Numbered from the stretch's first letter, positions 1 to 11,705 are shown. The stretch is 64,000 nt of DNA from Hemicordylus capensis (GCF_027244095.1 NC_069658.1:265058687-265122686), one strand, 5' to 3'. Translations and numbers: made by a program. The notes: a model not told the origin generated them from the sequence alone.

Positions 1-461
1 GTTTATTGGACTGATTTTACAATCTTTGCCTCAAAGTTTTGAGCCTCTGACCAAGGCTCTAGAAGTATCGGGCACTGAGCTTAAATTGCAAAGTGTTATA
101 GCAAGTCTGAGGAGTTTTAGCTTTAAAAGGGAACAAGAAAGTTCCCAAGCTGGAAACCAATGTGCTGCAACTTTTTCTAGCAAACAAAGAAATTCCTTTG
201 CCTATAGAGAAGGCACGAAATTCAAAGGCTATAGGTCTGGTTTCCATGACTACAGAGATAACTCAGAGCCTAGGAATGGGAATGAGTAATGACAACAGAC
301 AGAGATAAACAAAGAAACAAACTGCATGGCCACTCTGAAAGACAAAGGAAAGCCAGTACTGCCAGTTCTTTACCAAAAGCCAAGAGCTATAATATGGGGA
401 TGATCATGGACAAAAAGCATGATTCTATTGTGGATTCTGGAGCCAGTGAGGATCTTTTGAA

Positions 462-733
462 CTAGCTGGCCCGGACATAGAGCATCTGCACCTCTAGTTC
501 ATCTTCCTTCTCTGCCTCCACCCCTCTTTCTCCCCTGGCCTGGCCGCTGCTCTCTCTCTCTCTGCCAGCCGGCCTGGCCACCGCTCGCTCTCCCCACCGG
601 CTGGCCACCTGGCCATTAACCTTATCTTTTCCACTGTCACTTTCCTCTCTCCCTCCCCTCACTCGTGAACTCTCGCGAGAGCTGTCACACATGGGATTAG
701 CGACAGGTACGTCAAGAGAATTATATATATAGA
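462..733 (-). mobile_element. Non-autonomous Helitron
   Basis: On the minus strand the element starts with TCTATATATATAATTC and ends with GGGCCAGCTAG, so it has a 5' TC and a 3' CTAG that fits the Helitron CTRR rule. The base before it is A and the base after it is T, which is the Helitron AT target. It is 272 bp, GC-rich inside and holds a TCTCGCGAGA palindrome. It has no coding capacity and splits the old copia remnant. The same terminal text recurs at 8163-8202. Confidence 0.75.
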
Positions 734-1169
734 TATGCTCTGTGAGAGAAAAGTCAAGTGTTTGAGAAGTTTAAAGAGTATGTTGCATTAGTGAATAACA
801 AATTTGGAAGAAAACCTCAGAGACTGAGATCAGATAATGGTGGAGAATATCTGTCACATAATATGAGAGAACTTATGAAGGAAAATGGAATTTTACATAA
901 AATTACTCCCGCATTCATGCCTCAACTTAATGGCATAGCAGAGAGAAAGAATTGTTCCCTAATGGAAATGACTAGATGCATGCTGAATGATGCTGCCTGA
1001 CAGACAAATTCTGGGGAGAAGCAGTGATGACTGCAAAGTACTTGCAAAACAGATTGCCAACCAAGGCAATAGACAAGACACCATTTGAACTATGGCATGG
1101 GTGGAAACCTTCTCTAAATCATATCAGAGTGTTTAGATCAAAGGCTTATGTATTTGTGCCAAAAACCTG

Positions 1170-1422
1170 CTAACTTGGCAAAGAGGCACCTTTTACCATG
1201 GTGATTCTCTTTATTTAGCAGGGGGAGAGTAACTGGCCCTGTCCACCCCCAGCACAGTACTTCCAGTGACTGTTGCTGGTGTGTATCTTATGTTTCTTTT
1301 AGATTGTGAGCCCTTTGGGGACAGGGATCCATCTTATTTATTTATTATTTCTCTATGTAAACCGCCCTGAGCCATTTTTGGAAGGGCGGTATAGAAATCA
1401 AATTACTATTATTATTAAAAGG
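1170..1422 (+). mobile_element. L2-type LINE 3' end / derived repeat
   Basis: The repeat begins near CTAACTTGGCAAAGAGGCACC, contains AGATTGTGAGCCCTTTGGGG and ends with a GGGCGGTATAGAAATC-type tail plus AT-rich triplets. The same unit occurs at 4846-5100, 32283-32545, 53270-53550 and 54091-54350. The tail resembles L2-clade 3' ends. It sits inside copia remnant DNA, so it inserted later. The family name is inferred. Confidence 0.6.
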
Positions 1423-2269
1423 ACCAAACTCAATTGCAGATGTGAACTGGGAGTGTTAGTTGGATATGCACCTAGCCAAGGGATACAAAATTCTTGACCC
1501 AAGAAGTGGAGAGGTCAGAATTTGCAATGTGATGTATTTTGTTGAGAGACAAAGGGCAACTAGTGATGATATGCCAGGACTTGTACCAGAAATCCAGATG
1601 AATGCGAATCCATGTGATTGGACTCTAATGAAACTGGAACCAGACAGCTTGGCATCCAAATAGAAAGAGAAGAGAAAGGGATATTCCTTCTCATCCAGAA
1701 GCAGAAGGAGACTGACAGATGTGTTGGCTCTGGCGCAACCAGTAATCTAATTAAAGAAAAGGAGAGACTCATTGAATTAGACACAGATTGCAAAATTCCT
1801 ATCTACCTTGCAGAAGACAAGTCTTTGCAGAAGGCAAAGGAATAGCCAGGGCTACACTGTAAATTGGAAGAGGGAGAAACCATTGAACTGATACTTGAAG
1901 ATGCACTATATGTCCCAGTGCTTGATATCAGTTTGATGTTGGTGAGATATGCCACTGAAAGAGGATATAAAGTAACGTTTAAGGGAAAGCATTGCTTTAT
2001 CACAGATAGAAACGAATTGTTTGTGAAAGGGATTCTCCAGGAGAATGGTCTATTCGAAATAGACTGTTTATCTGCATAAGAATACCTTTTTGGATGCCTC
2101 CCATTCCATTCATGATTGATGACTTTGGGGCTTTTATTGCCCAGCCATAGGTAGATTCCAGATCTCACTAGGCAGGATTCCAATCCTGTGCCTTTCCCCG
2201 TTTTAAGCAATTCCTGTCACCAGAACCTCTCCAAAATGGATCCCAGTAGTTTTAACCCACATAATTGTT

Positions 2270-2353
2270 GATAAATTTTTATAGTCTTGTTTTTAATTTT
2301 TGTGTAAACTGCCTTGGGATTGTGAAAGGTGGTATACAAATTTAACAATAAAT
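2270..2353 (+). mobile_element. L2-type LINE 3' tail
   Basis: Short tail reading TGTAAACTGCCTTGGGATTG and AGGTGGTATACAAATTT and ending in AATAAATAAT. This matches the 'aaaccgcc...ggtataaa' 3' tails seen elsewhere in the window. No coding part is left. Confidence 0.5.
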
Positions 2354-4845
2354 AATCATCCATTTCCTCACTGATGGCCCGCTGGCAACTCGGAGATAGC
2401 CACCTTCACAGATTTTACTCCCCAGAATGGAATGCTTCCCCTTCATCCACAAAGTCTCACCTTAAAATAGAAGCTGTTTCTCCCCAATTTTTCCTAGTTA
2501 GTCTAACAAATTTATCTGTTCTTTCTCCCTGCTTGTTTTCGTTGCTTTCCCTCTCCAAATGAAGTGCTCTTTATTTCCCTTCATCTCTGGTTGCTTCCTT
2601 TTCCCTCAATTGTCTCTTCAGCCTTGGTTGCTTCTCTCCACCTTTTCCCTAATAGCAATTAGCCTTCATTAGGAGAAGTACTCTGACTCTCAAGGCAAAG
2701 GTCTTGATGGCAAAAATGACCAAACTGATTTCAGGTGGTTTGGAGAAGAAAAAAGGGGTGATGGGCTAAGCCTATTAATATTCAATCCAGTAGGGAAACA
2801 ATGGGGGCCAGGTATGGACAAAAAGAACTTCCAGAAGCTGCTAGAAAAACTATACAAGAAATGGAGTTTGACAAAAGAGCCAGGGATCTCCTGGAGCAAT
2901 AGAGTAGATCCAAGAGGAAAACTGAGCCATTAGATGTTATGATGAAGGAATGCTAGAAATGCTGCAAATGTGATCTGGAAGGATCTGGGTAATGGAGACT
3001 GTCTCGGGTGTCTCGGGATAAGTAGGGGAATACCATGTGGTTAGCCTGATCTTAATGGACCAGAGAGCCTGAATCAGACTCATTTGCCATGCCTTTTCCT
3101 CTTTAGGGCTTCCCAGATTATTCCAAACTCCAGTGCTAAAACACTGCCTTCTTCCTGGGTGATTTCCTCACAAACACATGCCAACCATTCCTGTAGGGGT
3201 TTAAATCAAACCAGGAGAGGTGTACTGTCAGAGCTGGGATCCAGTTTCCGTAACAGTAGGGAGACCTAGCTACTCATGTGATAGCAGCCAAGTGCACTGC
3301 CTATAGAACCAGTGCTCTGGGATACCATTCACCCACTTAGGGGGACAGGGAGGATGTGGGGAGGTGCTTGTATGACATGTGAACAGGGAAATATGGGGAG
3401 GGTTGCACAGAGGGCCCTTGGATGCCTCTTTGCCATAGATGTCCTTTGTCTGAAGGGGGTTCCATTTTGTGGTTCTATATTATACCAGTGGAAGCCAGGA
3501 GCCAAAGTTCCCATCAAAAATTTCACTCCCCATATAAGGCATTGAGGATGGTGCAAATCAGTCACTGGACCAATTCATTGGTGCAGGTGCCAGGAGGAGT
3601 ACCGGAGGAAGTTTGATGTGGATGGGAAATCATGACTGGGCATAGTCTTCCCTGCCAAGCCAGTCAGAGCACAATAGGTCCCTGGTGGAGTTGCCATCCC
3701 CTCTCATCTTGCCCAGTGTAACACTTGCACTGGCCAGATGCAGAAAATGGTCCTTTCCTGCCCTCCCCCTGCTGGGATGCACATCTGCTCATCATGGGTG
3801 CAAGCACTACCCCAATATGTTGGCAGACACCATAGACGGTGCTGTCCAGGATGGCCTGGGATGCATGCTTTTACCTAATCCAACCCTGGCGTTCAGGTGG
3901 GGCTGGTTGATTGAAAAGCCCACCTGCCCCTCTAGTCCTGGGTGGCCCTTTTCTCCCAGGCTTGCTCCACTCCCTCAGGTGAAGCACAGGTCGCCCAAGT
4001 AGTGGCCCAGCCAAGTGCCCTGCAACAGGGAAGGGGTTATGGTGCCTACAGCTCACTCGGAACACTCTTCCCACCTCCATGGCTTTGCCAGTTAGCTCCA
4101 GAGATTGCTGAACACAGTTGGCGCTGCTTCAGCCACCCACTCCAGCCTCAGGGTGAGTGGAAGTGTGGGTGGTGGCACGCTGAAGGCGTTTCAGGGTGAT
4201 AGTAGTGCCAGGGGTGGTTAGGGCTGCTGAGATTGCCTGTGAGTCCCTGGAGGCGAATGGCTGCTGCAGTCTGCTCGCCGGGATCATGTTGTGCAGGCTA
4301 CATCACAGCAACCTGGCAGTGTTACTGACCACCTGTCAGATGTGCCTGCCAATCCTGGCTAACCTCCAGTGATTGATTGATTGATTGATTAGATGGATCA
4401 TATATATGTCCATGCAAAGATTTGGTTTCAAAGTGTCGAAGCTAAATCATGTGCACATTGCCCCTGACCCCACAGCCAGTACCATCTCTGCACAGAGTAG
4501 CCCCACTGCACAGCACTGGGGAGGGCTGTTAAAAGGATTCGGAACTGCAGGAAGCCTCCGTGATATGGCCATAGAGCTCTGTTGGGGAAGCAATAGGAAG
4601 GGCTACATTTCCCAGCACTTCCCACACCTCCCCACACACCTTCCAAGATGTCACTGGGGCTTCCCACAGCTCTGAATTCCTTTAGCGGCCTTCCCAGGTG
4701 CTGGGTGCACAGGACCACTCTGCAGGGGTAAGCAGTGGAAGCAGCCAGTGGGAGCACAGGACCAGGGGTGATGTGCATAGAGGCCAGGTAAGTGGCCCAT
4801 AAAACCTAAGAGAAAAGTGAAAGAAATTTCCTTTTACCTGTCCCC
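2354..4845. other. No gene seen
   Basis: About 2.5 kb of apparently unique or very old DNA. Only a short (GATT)n run at 4371-4393 stands out. The short open frames here lack family motifs. Confidence 0.5.
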
Positions 4846-5100
4846 TGCTAACTGAGCAAAGAGGCACCTTTTTAAAGGGGCAATTCTCTTTATTTAGCAA
4901 GGGAGAGCAACTGACCCTATCCATCCCCACCCCAGCACAGCATCCCTCCAGTGGGTGTTGCTGGTGACTATCTTGTATCTCCTTTTTAGATTGTGAGCCC
5001 TTTGGGGGTAGGGAGCCATTTTATTTATTTATATCTATGTAAACTGCTTCGGCAACTTTTGTTGTAAAACAGTGTATAAATATTTGTCGTAATCATACCT
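4846..5100 (+). mobile_element. L2-type LINE 3' end / derived repeat
   Basis: Second copy of the unit described at 1170-1422. It has CTAACTGAGCAAAGAGGCACC, then GATTGTGAGCCCTTTGGGG, and a GTGTATAAATATTTG tail. Full length for this truncated unit and on the plus strand. Confidence 0.6.
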
Positions 5101-6729
5101 AAAGAACCTCCACTTCATACTTCAACAGAGACCAAATGAGATTTCTGTGGGCTTTTTTTCACAGGGACAGTCACCTTAGAGCCACCTGAGGTGTGACAAC
5201 CTCCCTCCGAGAAACCATCTTGACTGAGGAGTTTATGCTGGACCTCTTTGTTGGCCAGCAGTGTGCCAGTAAGAGGTGCTTTCAGTTCATTGTTCTCCTT
5301 CCACTGTCAATATGCATGTAGCAATGCTGGCCACTTCACACACTCATTTTGATTAGGAGGTGGGAGAGGGAGCGGGATGCGGGAACAGCCACACCCATCA
5401 GATATTGTCTTTGTCCAGAGTTGAAGGGAAAACGTACCAGCATGGGGAAGATGAATCAATAACTCAACTTGATTTCCTTGGACAGTTTTTTCAGATGTGA
5501 TGCCTAAGCATATCCTCTGGCACTCTGTGAGTCCAACAATTCAGTGTGACAAGAACATCCAGTTCTTTACTCAAAGTGAATGTGAAAACACAGCACCCAT
5601 CGTTCGTGTGGGTATTTGGGCAGGGTATAAGTTCCACAATCCTTATCCCCTCCATGTGTGCCTGTTGAGCCTCACACATTGGTTGAGTGTTTCAGGCAAG
5701 CAGCTGTACTTCAGGGAGTATTCTAACACAAGATGAAAGTTGTCTTCATCTATGGAAGTTTTGGCATAGATCGCTAAATTATGAGACCCTGTCTGTTAAG
5801 GAGACACTTCCACCTATCCCATTCCTCTGCAGTGTCAATGAACAGTAGTTTTTTAAAAAAACAACCCAACGCCCATCAAGTTGGGACAGGAATAAGGCTG
5901 GAGAACGGCTCTCAATGAAAACAGCTGCTTTGCCATTTTTGTGAATCAAGAAATAGTTAATGGTTATAAAACCCATCCCATGAATGACTTCCTTGATGAA
6001 TTCACAGCCATCATGATGTAAAGAACATTACTTCGTTCCGGGATTGTCAAAGCAGGCCAGGACAGTTCTGCTGTCTTAAATTTGTCTCTGCCTATTGTTT
6101 CAGACAAATATGCCATTGCCAGGTGAATATGCTCTAAGCTTCCGTCACATATTAAAAGACCCACTGAATTCTGGGCCTGTTAAGACAAAGAGAGAATAGT
6201 TTTCCTGGGGTGTGGGAGCTGACCCACCTTCTGCTTTATCAGGTCTGGCTCAGGGAATGGATGGCACGCCAATTGTGGTGGTGCAGAAACCAGTTGACCA
6301 CTGTGCATTGGGCTATGTGTTTGGACTAAAAAAAGGCAAGCAGTTTTTGGCACTTCTGTATAGTATTTGCTTCTATACTATTCACACTCTTTATGTACAG
6401 GAAAACACCTCCCAGTTGTTTTTCCCTTTCACAAGGGTAATGTTCATGCATATCTCAACATTTGTGACAGAAGCAGCCAGAACCACCACTGACATTGGTG
6501 ACTCCTTCAAGCTCTCTCCTGTTCAAGCAGACGACTCACCCCATGATCATGAAATAACTACATTTTCTTCTGCAGTTGATCCCCCAGCTTATATCCCTCC
6601 ACTCTCTCTGTTGCCTCACATGTTAGGGATTTGCATAAAACTGGGCAGGAGAGGGTGCACTTATCCCACTCTCTGCTTTCCCGCCGCCAGTGCTCTGTTA
6701 GTAAAGGCTCTGTTGGGGCAGCAACATAC
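5101..6729. other. No gene seen
   Basis: No repeat family, coding motif or RNA gene recognised. The longest open frame (6212-6751) runs into the solo LTR and has no domain. Confidence 0.5.
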
Positions 6730-7219
6730 TGTTGGGAATTCTCTCTGGTAAGAGATACCCTTCTATTACAGCAGAGTGCATAGAGGCAAAACACAGTAGA
6801 GTCTGCCTAGGCATGTGTGTATGCTGAGAGTAAAAGAAACTTGGAGCCGGTTCATAGTTTCAAATCAAGATGAGGAGTCTTTATTGGTGAACTCCATTTT
6901 AGAAAGGAAAGTGGAGAGATGGGATCTCTAATCTAGCTAGCTAGCTGGATGCAGAGGGATGGTTTCTGCATCTCTGCACACATGGTTCAAGGAGAGAAGA
7001 GCATGGGTGTTGCAAGGGAGAAGAAAGGGAAGAGGAAGAGGCAAAGAAGGAAGGAAGGAAGGAAGTACCTGAGAGCAGCAATCTACATATCAAAGGGATA
7101 GTGTCAGAGCAGTAGAGAAGGGATGACCAACGCCTTGACTCCTCTAGCCCTCTGACTCACTAGTCTGTCCCCCTCTGTCACTGAGACATGAAACAGCTCA
7201 GAGTCCTTCGCTTCCAACA
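6730..7219 (-). mobile_element. Solo copia LTR (fossil)
   Basis: A 490-bp block that in reverse complement begins TGTTGG and ends in CCAACA, as do the LTRs of the copia element at 45433-50686. It aligns with them along its length, for example ACAGACTAGTGAGTCAGAGG and the CATCCCTTCTC segment. It is bounded by CATAC and GATAC, a 5-bp duplication with one mismatch. No internal region is present, so it is a solo LTR left by recombination. It is more diverged than the LTR pair at 45-50 kb, so it is older. Confidence 0.85.
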
Positions 7220-7431
7220 GATACCTCCCTGATGCTCCATTCCCTCTTTGGCCAGAAGTACTAGGAAGTACCTGGTGCATGTGCGCATGGCTGGCATGCA
7301 CATGCTAAGTGCATCCTCCCCCACCCTTAAAGTTATCCTTCAAGACTTTGAACTGCCCAGTGTTCAAACCATAAAAGGGCCTCCAAACAGGTCCGTGCAG
7401 ATCCCGCTCATATGTATCAGCTTGAGTGTGT

Positions 7432-8202
7432 GAACCTGACACACGAGTGTGGGCTGAGTGGCGGACAGCTGCTGGTGAGGAGGAGCAGGAGGGCGGCGGC
7501 AGAGGGAGGGCGACAATGGTGAGAAGAGAGAGGGCACGGAGGAGGGTGGAGTGGTGGGTAGGCGCAGGGGCAGCTGCTGCTGCTCGGAGCTGAGGGGGGC
7601 ACGGGTGAGGGACGCAGTCGCTGCTTCCTCCTTTCCCTCTGGCCGCCTCACCACCAGAAGAGCCAAGGAGTGCCTCACTTTTCTAGCACACCTGGAAGAG
7701 TAGTGACATCATGGCAGCGGCCTAGGCTGGCTCCAACCACCGGCCCCCCATTTTGTTGCCCTGCCTAATCTTCTTGTGAGGAGGATAGCCAAGCCGAGGC
7801 TTCCCGTCCAGCCTGCATGGATGGCCAGGCTCACCCTGGTGAGCAGCTTAAGGCGGGCGAGGGAGGGAGGGCAGCAGCCAGAACGGCCAGTGCGGGGCAG
7901 AGACAAGCCAACGGGGCGCGGGAGAGGGGAGACTGAGGCAGGGATGGCAGCGGAGGTGGCGAAACCTCTTCCTTGGGCCCTCCTGCTGCCTAAATGATAG
8001 CTCAGGCCATTTTCGGTCCATTTCGGAGCTCCTCGTCCGGCCTGCACAGACAGCCAGGCTCACCCTCACATACCTTTCTCTCCCCCCCCCCCAGTTTAAG
8101 GCGGGGTGGGGGAGACAGGGCAAGGAGCCGGATCGGTGGAGGTGGACATGAGAGAGAGACAGGGAGAACTAGTGCACAGATGTTCTGCACCAGACCAGCT
8201 AG
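7432..8202 (+). mobile_element. GC-rich Helitron-like non-autonomous element
   Basis: The 3' end is clear: a stem-loop GTGCACAGATGTTCTGCAC at 8172-8190 lies 8 bases before CTAG, which is followed by T. This is the Helitron 3' layout, and the last 40 bases match the end of the Helitron at 462-733. The 5' end is uncertain. The body is very GC- and CpG-rich and holds two related halves (around 7800-7860 and 8040-8110, both with GCCAGGCTCACCCT). No protein is supported. It could be taken for a CpG island promoter by composition alone. Confidence 0.45.
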
Positions 8203-9575
8203 TATTATTGATTATAATAGTTCTGAGAGATGAAGCAGCCTCTCTTATAACTGAACAGAGGTGCCTAGTGAAAGTGTAGAGTAGTGTAATCTTCTGTGGG
8301 CTTGTGCAATGAACTGCACGGGGAGTCACAGCTGTAAGGAAATGTCCCTCTCTGCAGGTTCCTGGCTGGGCCAGCAGTCCTGCACAGGAAGTAAGTTGGC
8401 GACCTGGGAACCAAAAGGCATCCAGAGTTCTTTAAAAATCCCTTTTGATTGAACATCCAGTTACTGCAAATGAAATGATCAACTTAATGCGAACCATTAG
8501 CTTAACTAAACAGAATAGGGGGATTGGAACAGGACTTTAATTGTGAATATTAGGGGGTGGGAGGAAGTGTGGCTGGTAGCGCAAACTACACCATGTTTGA
8601 AAATCAGAGGATGTTCTAGGGTATCAGAAATTACTGAGTGTTGCTCCAGGAATTGTTGCAGCAATTAACCCATCCGTACCAGCCCAAGTGTCTAATGAAA
8701 GCAAAACTAGTCCCAGGCGGCAGTGGAAGACACTGGAGATGCCAAGGAGGAGGAGCCTGCCCTCACTGGCAGAGACCCCTCCCTGCCAGCCCCTCCTCCC
8801 CACATTGACATTGCTGGACATGCTGACTTGCTAAACTTTTGCTTATTTCTAAAGAAGCAAGATTAGCAAATCTTTCTCATCTCAGTGATGACGCGCAAGG
8901 AAGACAGTGCTGGAGGTCTGCAGCTCATTTGCAGATTGTAACTGCATAGCATCAACACAATGTGTCTCTCTTTTGAATGAAGAAAGATGCAAGAAGTAGT
9001 TGTAGCTCAATATGCGGAACCCTGAATTCTACATGCCAAAAGCCTTCATTCAGCCCTATTAATTCACTCAGCTTTCTGGAGTTGTGAATGCCATTGCTTG
9101 GAGAAGATTTTGAGTGACTGAACATGGTCCTAAGCTTGTGGCCATCATCCATATATTTTATTCGATCCATTTAGTGGACCAATTTCCCTTGGAATGTGCA
9201 AACGTTCCAGTTGTACAGAACTCTTCAGCAAGTACAGTTGAGGGACCCAGTGGTTCATTCAGCAGTTAATTTTCATTCTGAAAAGGACAGCTGAATAGCT
9301 TCAGATGAAAGCCTGCTTGGAAACATGTTTTCCGATTTGACGTCTGTAGAGACCTCAAGAGCATCTTCATATGCTCAGTAGCACACTCCACATCTTCCAA
9401 CAATGGCATGAACATAAATTACAGAGCTGAGTCCTCCTGGCTCAAATTACGAATCAGTTTCATTAGATTTAGATTTTTTCCCTTCCTTCAGGAGGAAGAA
9501 GCAAGAGGATTTCTGTCTGTAGCAGAGGGGATGGGCTGGGGGATGTGAAGGGGGGGGGATTCTGGTGAGCTATGA
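8203..9575. other. No gene seen
   Basis: No recognised repeat or coding motif. It lies just upstream of gene A's promoter-like module. Confidence 0.4.
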
Positions 9576-9726
9576 CCGCCAGAGGGCTCTGGTTGCTACT
9601 GATGGAGAGGAAGAGGAGTGATTGCTGTGTGCTGCTCTCTGTTTTTCCTTTGACCAGGATATCAGGAGTTGAACTTCCTGGGTCAAATATATCCCCCCAT
9701 CCCAACCGTGCTATCTCCATTATGAG
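9576..9726 (+). promoter_or_regulatory. Gene A upstream module (CTCF-like core plus conserved blocks)
   Basis: CCGCCAGAGGGCTCTGG at 9576-9592 resembles the CTCF core. It is followed after 71 bases by GTTGAACTTCCTGGGTCA (within 9664-9685), then CTCCATTATGAG and a GTGAGG splice-donor-like sequence at 9727. The same blocks in the same order precede genes B, C and D on their own strands. I infer a promoter and first untranslated exon of gene A, about 3.6 kb before its ATG. No transcript evidence is available. Confidence 0.6.
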
Positions 9727-9729
9727 GTG

Positions 9730-10204
9730 AGGGCTGTGCAGAAGGGACCTTGATCCCACCTTCCCCCTGTGCTCAGCCAAATTGGGGGACTGAATGGGTA
9801 GAGGTGGGTGTGACGGAAAAGTCCCAGGATCTGCAGATCTTAGTTCCCGGATTGAGCTAGAGATTGCCTAGGAAGGCTGGATCTGGGTAAGGCAGGGAAC
9901 CAAATCTGCAGGATTCTTTCTCTTTGTAGGACGTGTTTCTTCCACTAAGACAGTGAGCTTCACTATTTTTCAAGTGGGGGCCACTCTGGCAAAAAGAAAG
10001 AAAATAAACCTTTGGTGTGAGAGCCATTTCTGCACTGTGCAGTACTGTGCTGATCTCCCCACAGTCCTGCATGTACTTGCTTGCTTACTTTTCTCAGTGC
10101 TGGGAGAGCCCGCTCCTTAAGGACTCTATGGGGCAAGCACTGGGGAGGGCTGTGGCAGGCCAGGAGCCAATCCTGACCTATGAAAAAAGCAATCATGGGC
10201 ACAG
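9730..10204. other. No gene seen
   Basis: Putative first intron sequence of gene A. No recognised repeat. Confidence 0.35.
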
Positions 10205-10291
10205 AGAAGGATAAATTTAATTGTAAACCGCCCTGAGCCAGCTCGGAAGGGTGGTATAAAAACTGAATGAATGAATGAATGAATGAATGAA

Positions 10292-10322
<31 letters not shown>

Positions 10323-10325
10323 AGT
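10205..10325 (+). mobile_element. L2-type LINE 3' tail with tetranucleotide run
   Basis: TTGTAAACCGCCCTGAGCCA and GGTGGTATAAAAAC lead into a (GAAT)n then (AAAT)n run at 10264-10323, the usual microsatellite end of these LINE tails. Confidence 0.6.
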
Positions 10326-10423
10326 CAGATGAAGATGAAGGGGCAGCAGAAGACACAAAAGGAGGCATTCAGAGCTTCTAAAATAATTTCTGTTTAGAAA
10401 AGTGCATGTTTTTGAAAGCAGCA

Positions 10424-10457
10424 TTTATTTTATTTTATTTTATTTTATTTTATTTTC
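10424..10457 (+). repeat. (TTTTA)n microsatellite
   Basis: Seven or so near-perfect ATTTT repeats. Confidence 0.9.
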
Positions 10458-10586
10458 AAGCCCTCCTTTCATCCCAAATTTTCTTGTCCCAGAGGATTTA
10501 TTCAGGGGTTGGGGTGCAGATGCACTGCCTGCCCATCTTCTTTGGGCTGGTTTGCAGGGAGGAAATGAAGCTGATACTAACCAGGA

Positions 10587-11100
10587 ACAATGGACACCTG
10601 ACAAAATGATTGGACTTAGTGACAGATATTGTGGCGAGGGGGAGAGTAACTGGGTTTCTCTTATCCCCTTTATGAGTATCATGCCTAGAACAGAAACAGG
10701 GCTGCCTGGGACAAATGGTTTTGTTAAATAACTCTACCCCTGAATATCCTAGTCTAGGCACCATGGTTAAATTTCTAGGCACTATGGCTCTTTGCCATAA
10801 CGCCTAGAATTTGTCTGGGATTTGTCAAGCCTTATATTTGCGAAAAAGAAACCAACAGTTGTAAATGTGCATCATGGCATGCAAGAGGTATAGTCAATTC
10901 CAGTGCTTATATTTTTCTTTTTCTCTGTAAGACTGTCTCCCCAAGCACATGCATATGTATTTTAGTATTTAAAGGTAAAGTGTGCCGTCAAGTCGATTTC
11001 GACTCATGGCACCCACAGAGCCCTGTGGTTTTCCTTGGTAGAACACAGGAGGGGTTTACCATTGCCTCCTGCCGTGCAGCATGAGAGGATGCCTTTCAGC
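10587..11100 (+). repeat. Left arm of 514-bp inverted repeat
   Basis: This segment is the reverse complement of 11800-12313 with only scattered differences. Both arms are 514 bp and are separated by a 699-bp spacer. The inner end of each arm contains the same truncated Sauria-type SINE joined to the same flank (TTTTAGTATTTAAAGG), so the SINE was there before the inverted duplication. Confidence 0.9.
10973..11100 (-). mobile_element. Sauria-type SINE, 3' part
   Basis: Minus-strand SINE 3' part with GCACACTTTACCTTTA-type tail and the conserved AAACCCCTCCTG segment. It is part of the inverted repeat arm and is cut off at 11100. Confidence 0.75.
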
Positions 11101-11220
11101 CAGCACTTCTGGGAACTGGTTTAGACACCAGGAGGAGTTGTGTTTTCCTTGTCCAAGCTGCACTGTTTGAAAACGGAAAGATTGTTCCCAGTAAATCTTA
11201 TGGTAAATTTCATATAGACC

Positions 11221-11263
11221 GTAAAGCCTGACTTCTCAAATAAATCTGCAATACTAACTAGTA
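11221..11263 (+). repeat. Unusually long target duplication, left copy
   Basis: 43 bases repeated at 11544-11586 with three differences. The two copies directly flank the SINE at 11264-11543. Confidence 0.8.
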
Positions 11264-11543
11264 GGAAAGGAAAGGTTGTGCCATCGAGTTGGTGTCGGCT
11301 CCTGGCGACCACAGAGCCATGTGGTTTTCTTGGTAGAAAGAATACAGGAGGGGTTTACCATTATGTATGGTATGAGATGATGCCTTTCAGCACCTTCCTG
11401 TATCGCTGCTGCCCGATACAGGAGTTTCCCATATTCTGGGAAACATTCTAGCGGGGATTCGAACCAACAGCCTCCAACTGCTCTTGAACCAACAGAACCA
11501 ACTGCTCTCTAGGCAGGTTACTTCCCCACTATGCCAGTAGGTG
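11264..11543 (-). mobile_element. Sauria-type SINE, full length
   Basis: Minus-strand copy. The tRNA-like head is at the right end, with box-B-like GGGGATTCGAACC read in reverse. The body has GAGATGATGCCTTTCAGCA and the tail is TTTCCTTTCCT. The head region has a small duplication. It is flanked by a 43-bp direct repeat. Confidence 0.8.
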
Positions 11544-11586
11544 GTAAAGCCTGACTTTGCAAATAAATCTGCAATACTAAATAGTA
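11544..11586 (+). repeat. Unusually long target duplication, right copy
   Basis: Right copy of the 43-base repeat at 11221-11263; 40 of 43 bases agree. Confidence 0.8.
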
Positions 11587-11705
11587 CTATAACAATAAAG
11601 GATTACGATACAAAAATGGTTAGAGAGATTGATACATCATCATTATTAGTTGTTGCAAAAAAAAAAAAACCAACCCCAAAATCCAACCGTGTTTTCTAGC
11701 ACCTT

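Larger units (their letters stand above)
1..2080 (+). mobile_element. Old Ty1/copia-type remnants (fossil)
   Basis: Broken, old pieces of one or more Ty1/copia elements. Visible parts are a protease-like DSGA segment near 430-450, an integrase core segment with DNGGEY near 740-1170, integrase-tail and pol text at about 1425-1850, and protease-to-integrase linker text at 1860-2080 with LYVP. The text resembles the younger copia element at 45433-50686 but is clearly diverged. Part order does not match a single simple copy, so rearrangement or two overlapping remnants is likely. It has many breaks, no LTR is seen, and the left end may lie outside the window. A Helitron (462-733) and an L2-type 3' end (1170-1422) are inserted in it. 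Confidence 0.75.

Noticed and set aside
6212-6751. 179-codon open frame
   Set aside because: No motif, runs into the solo LTR, no splice or promoter context.
7432-8202. Classical CpG-island promoter
   Set aside because: The end structure and match to the Helitron at 462-733 favour a transposon; no gene starts next to it.
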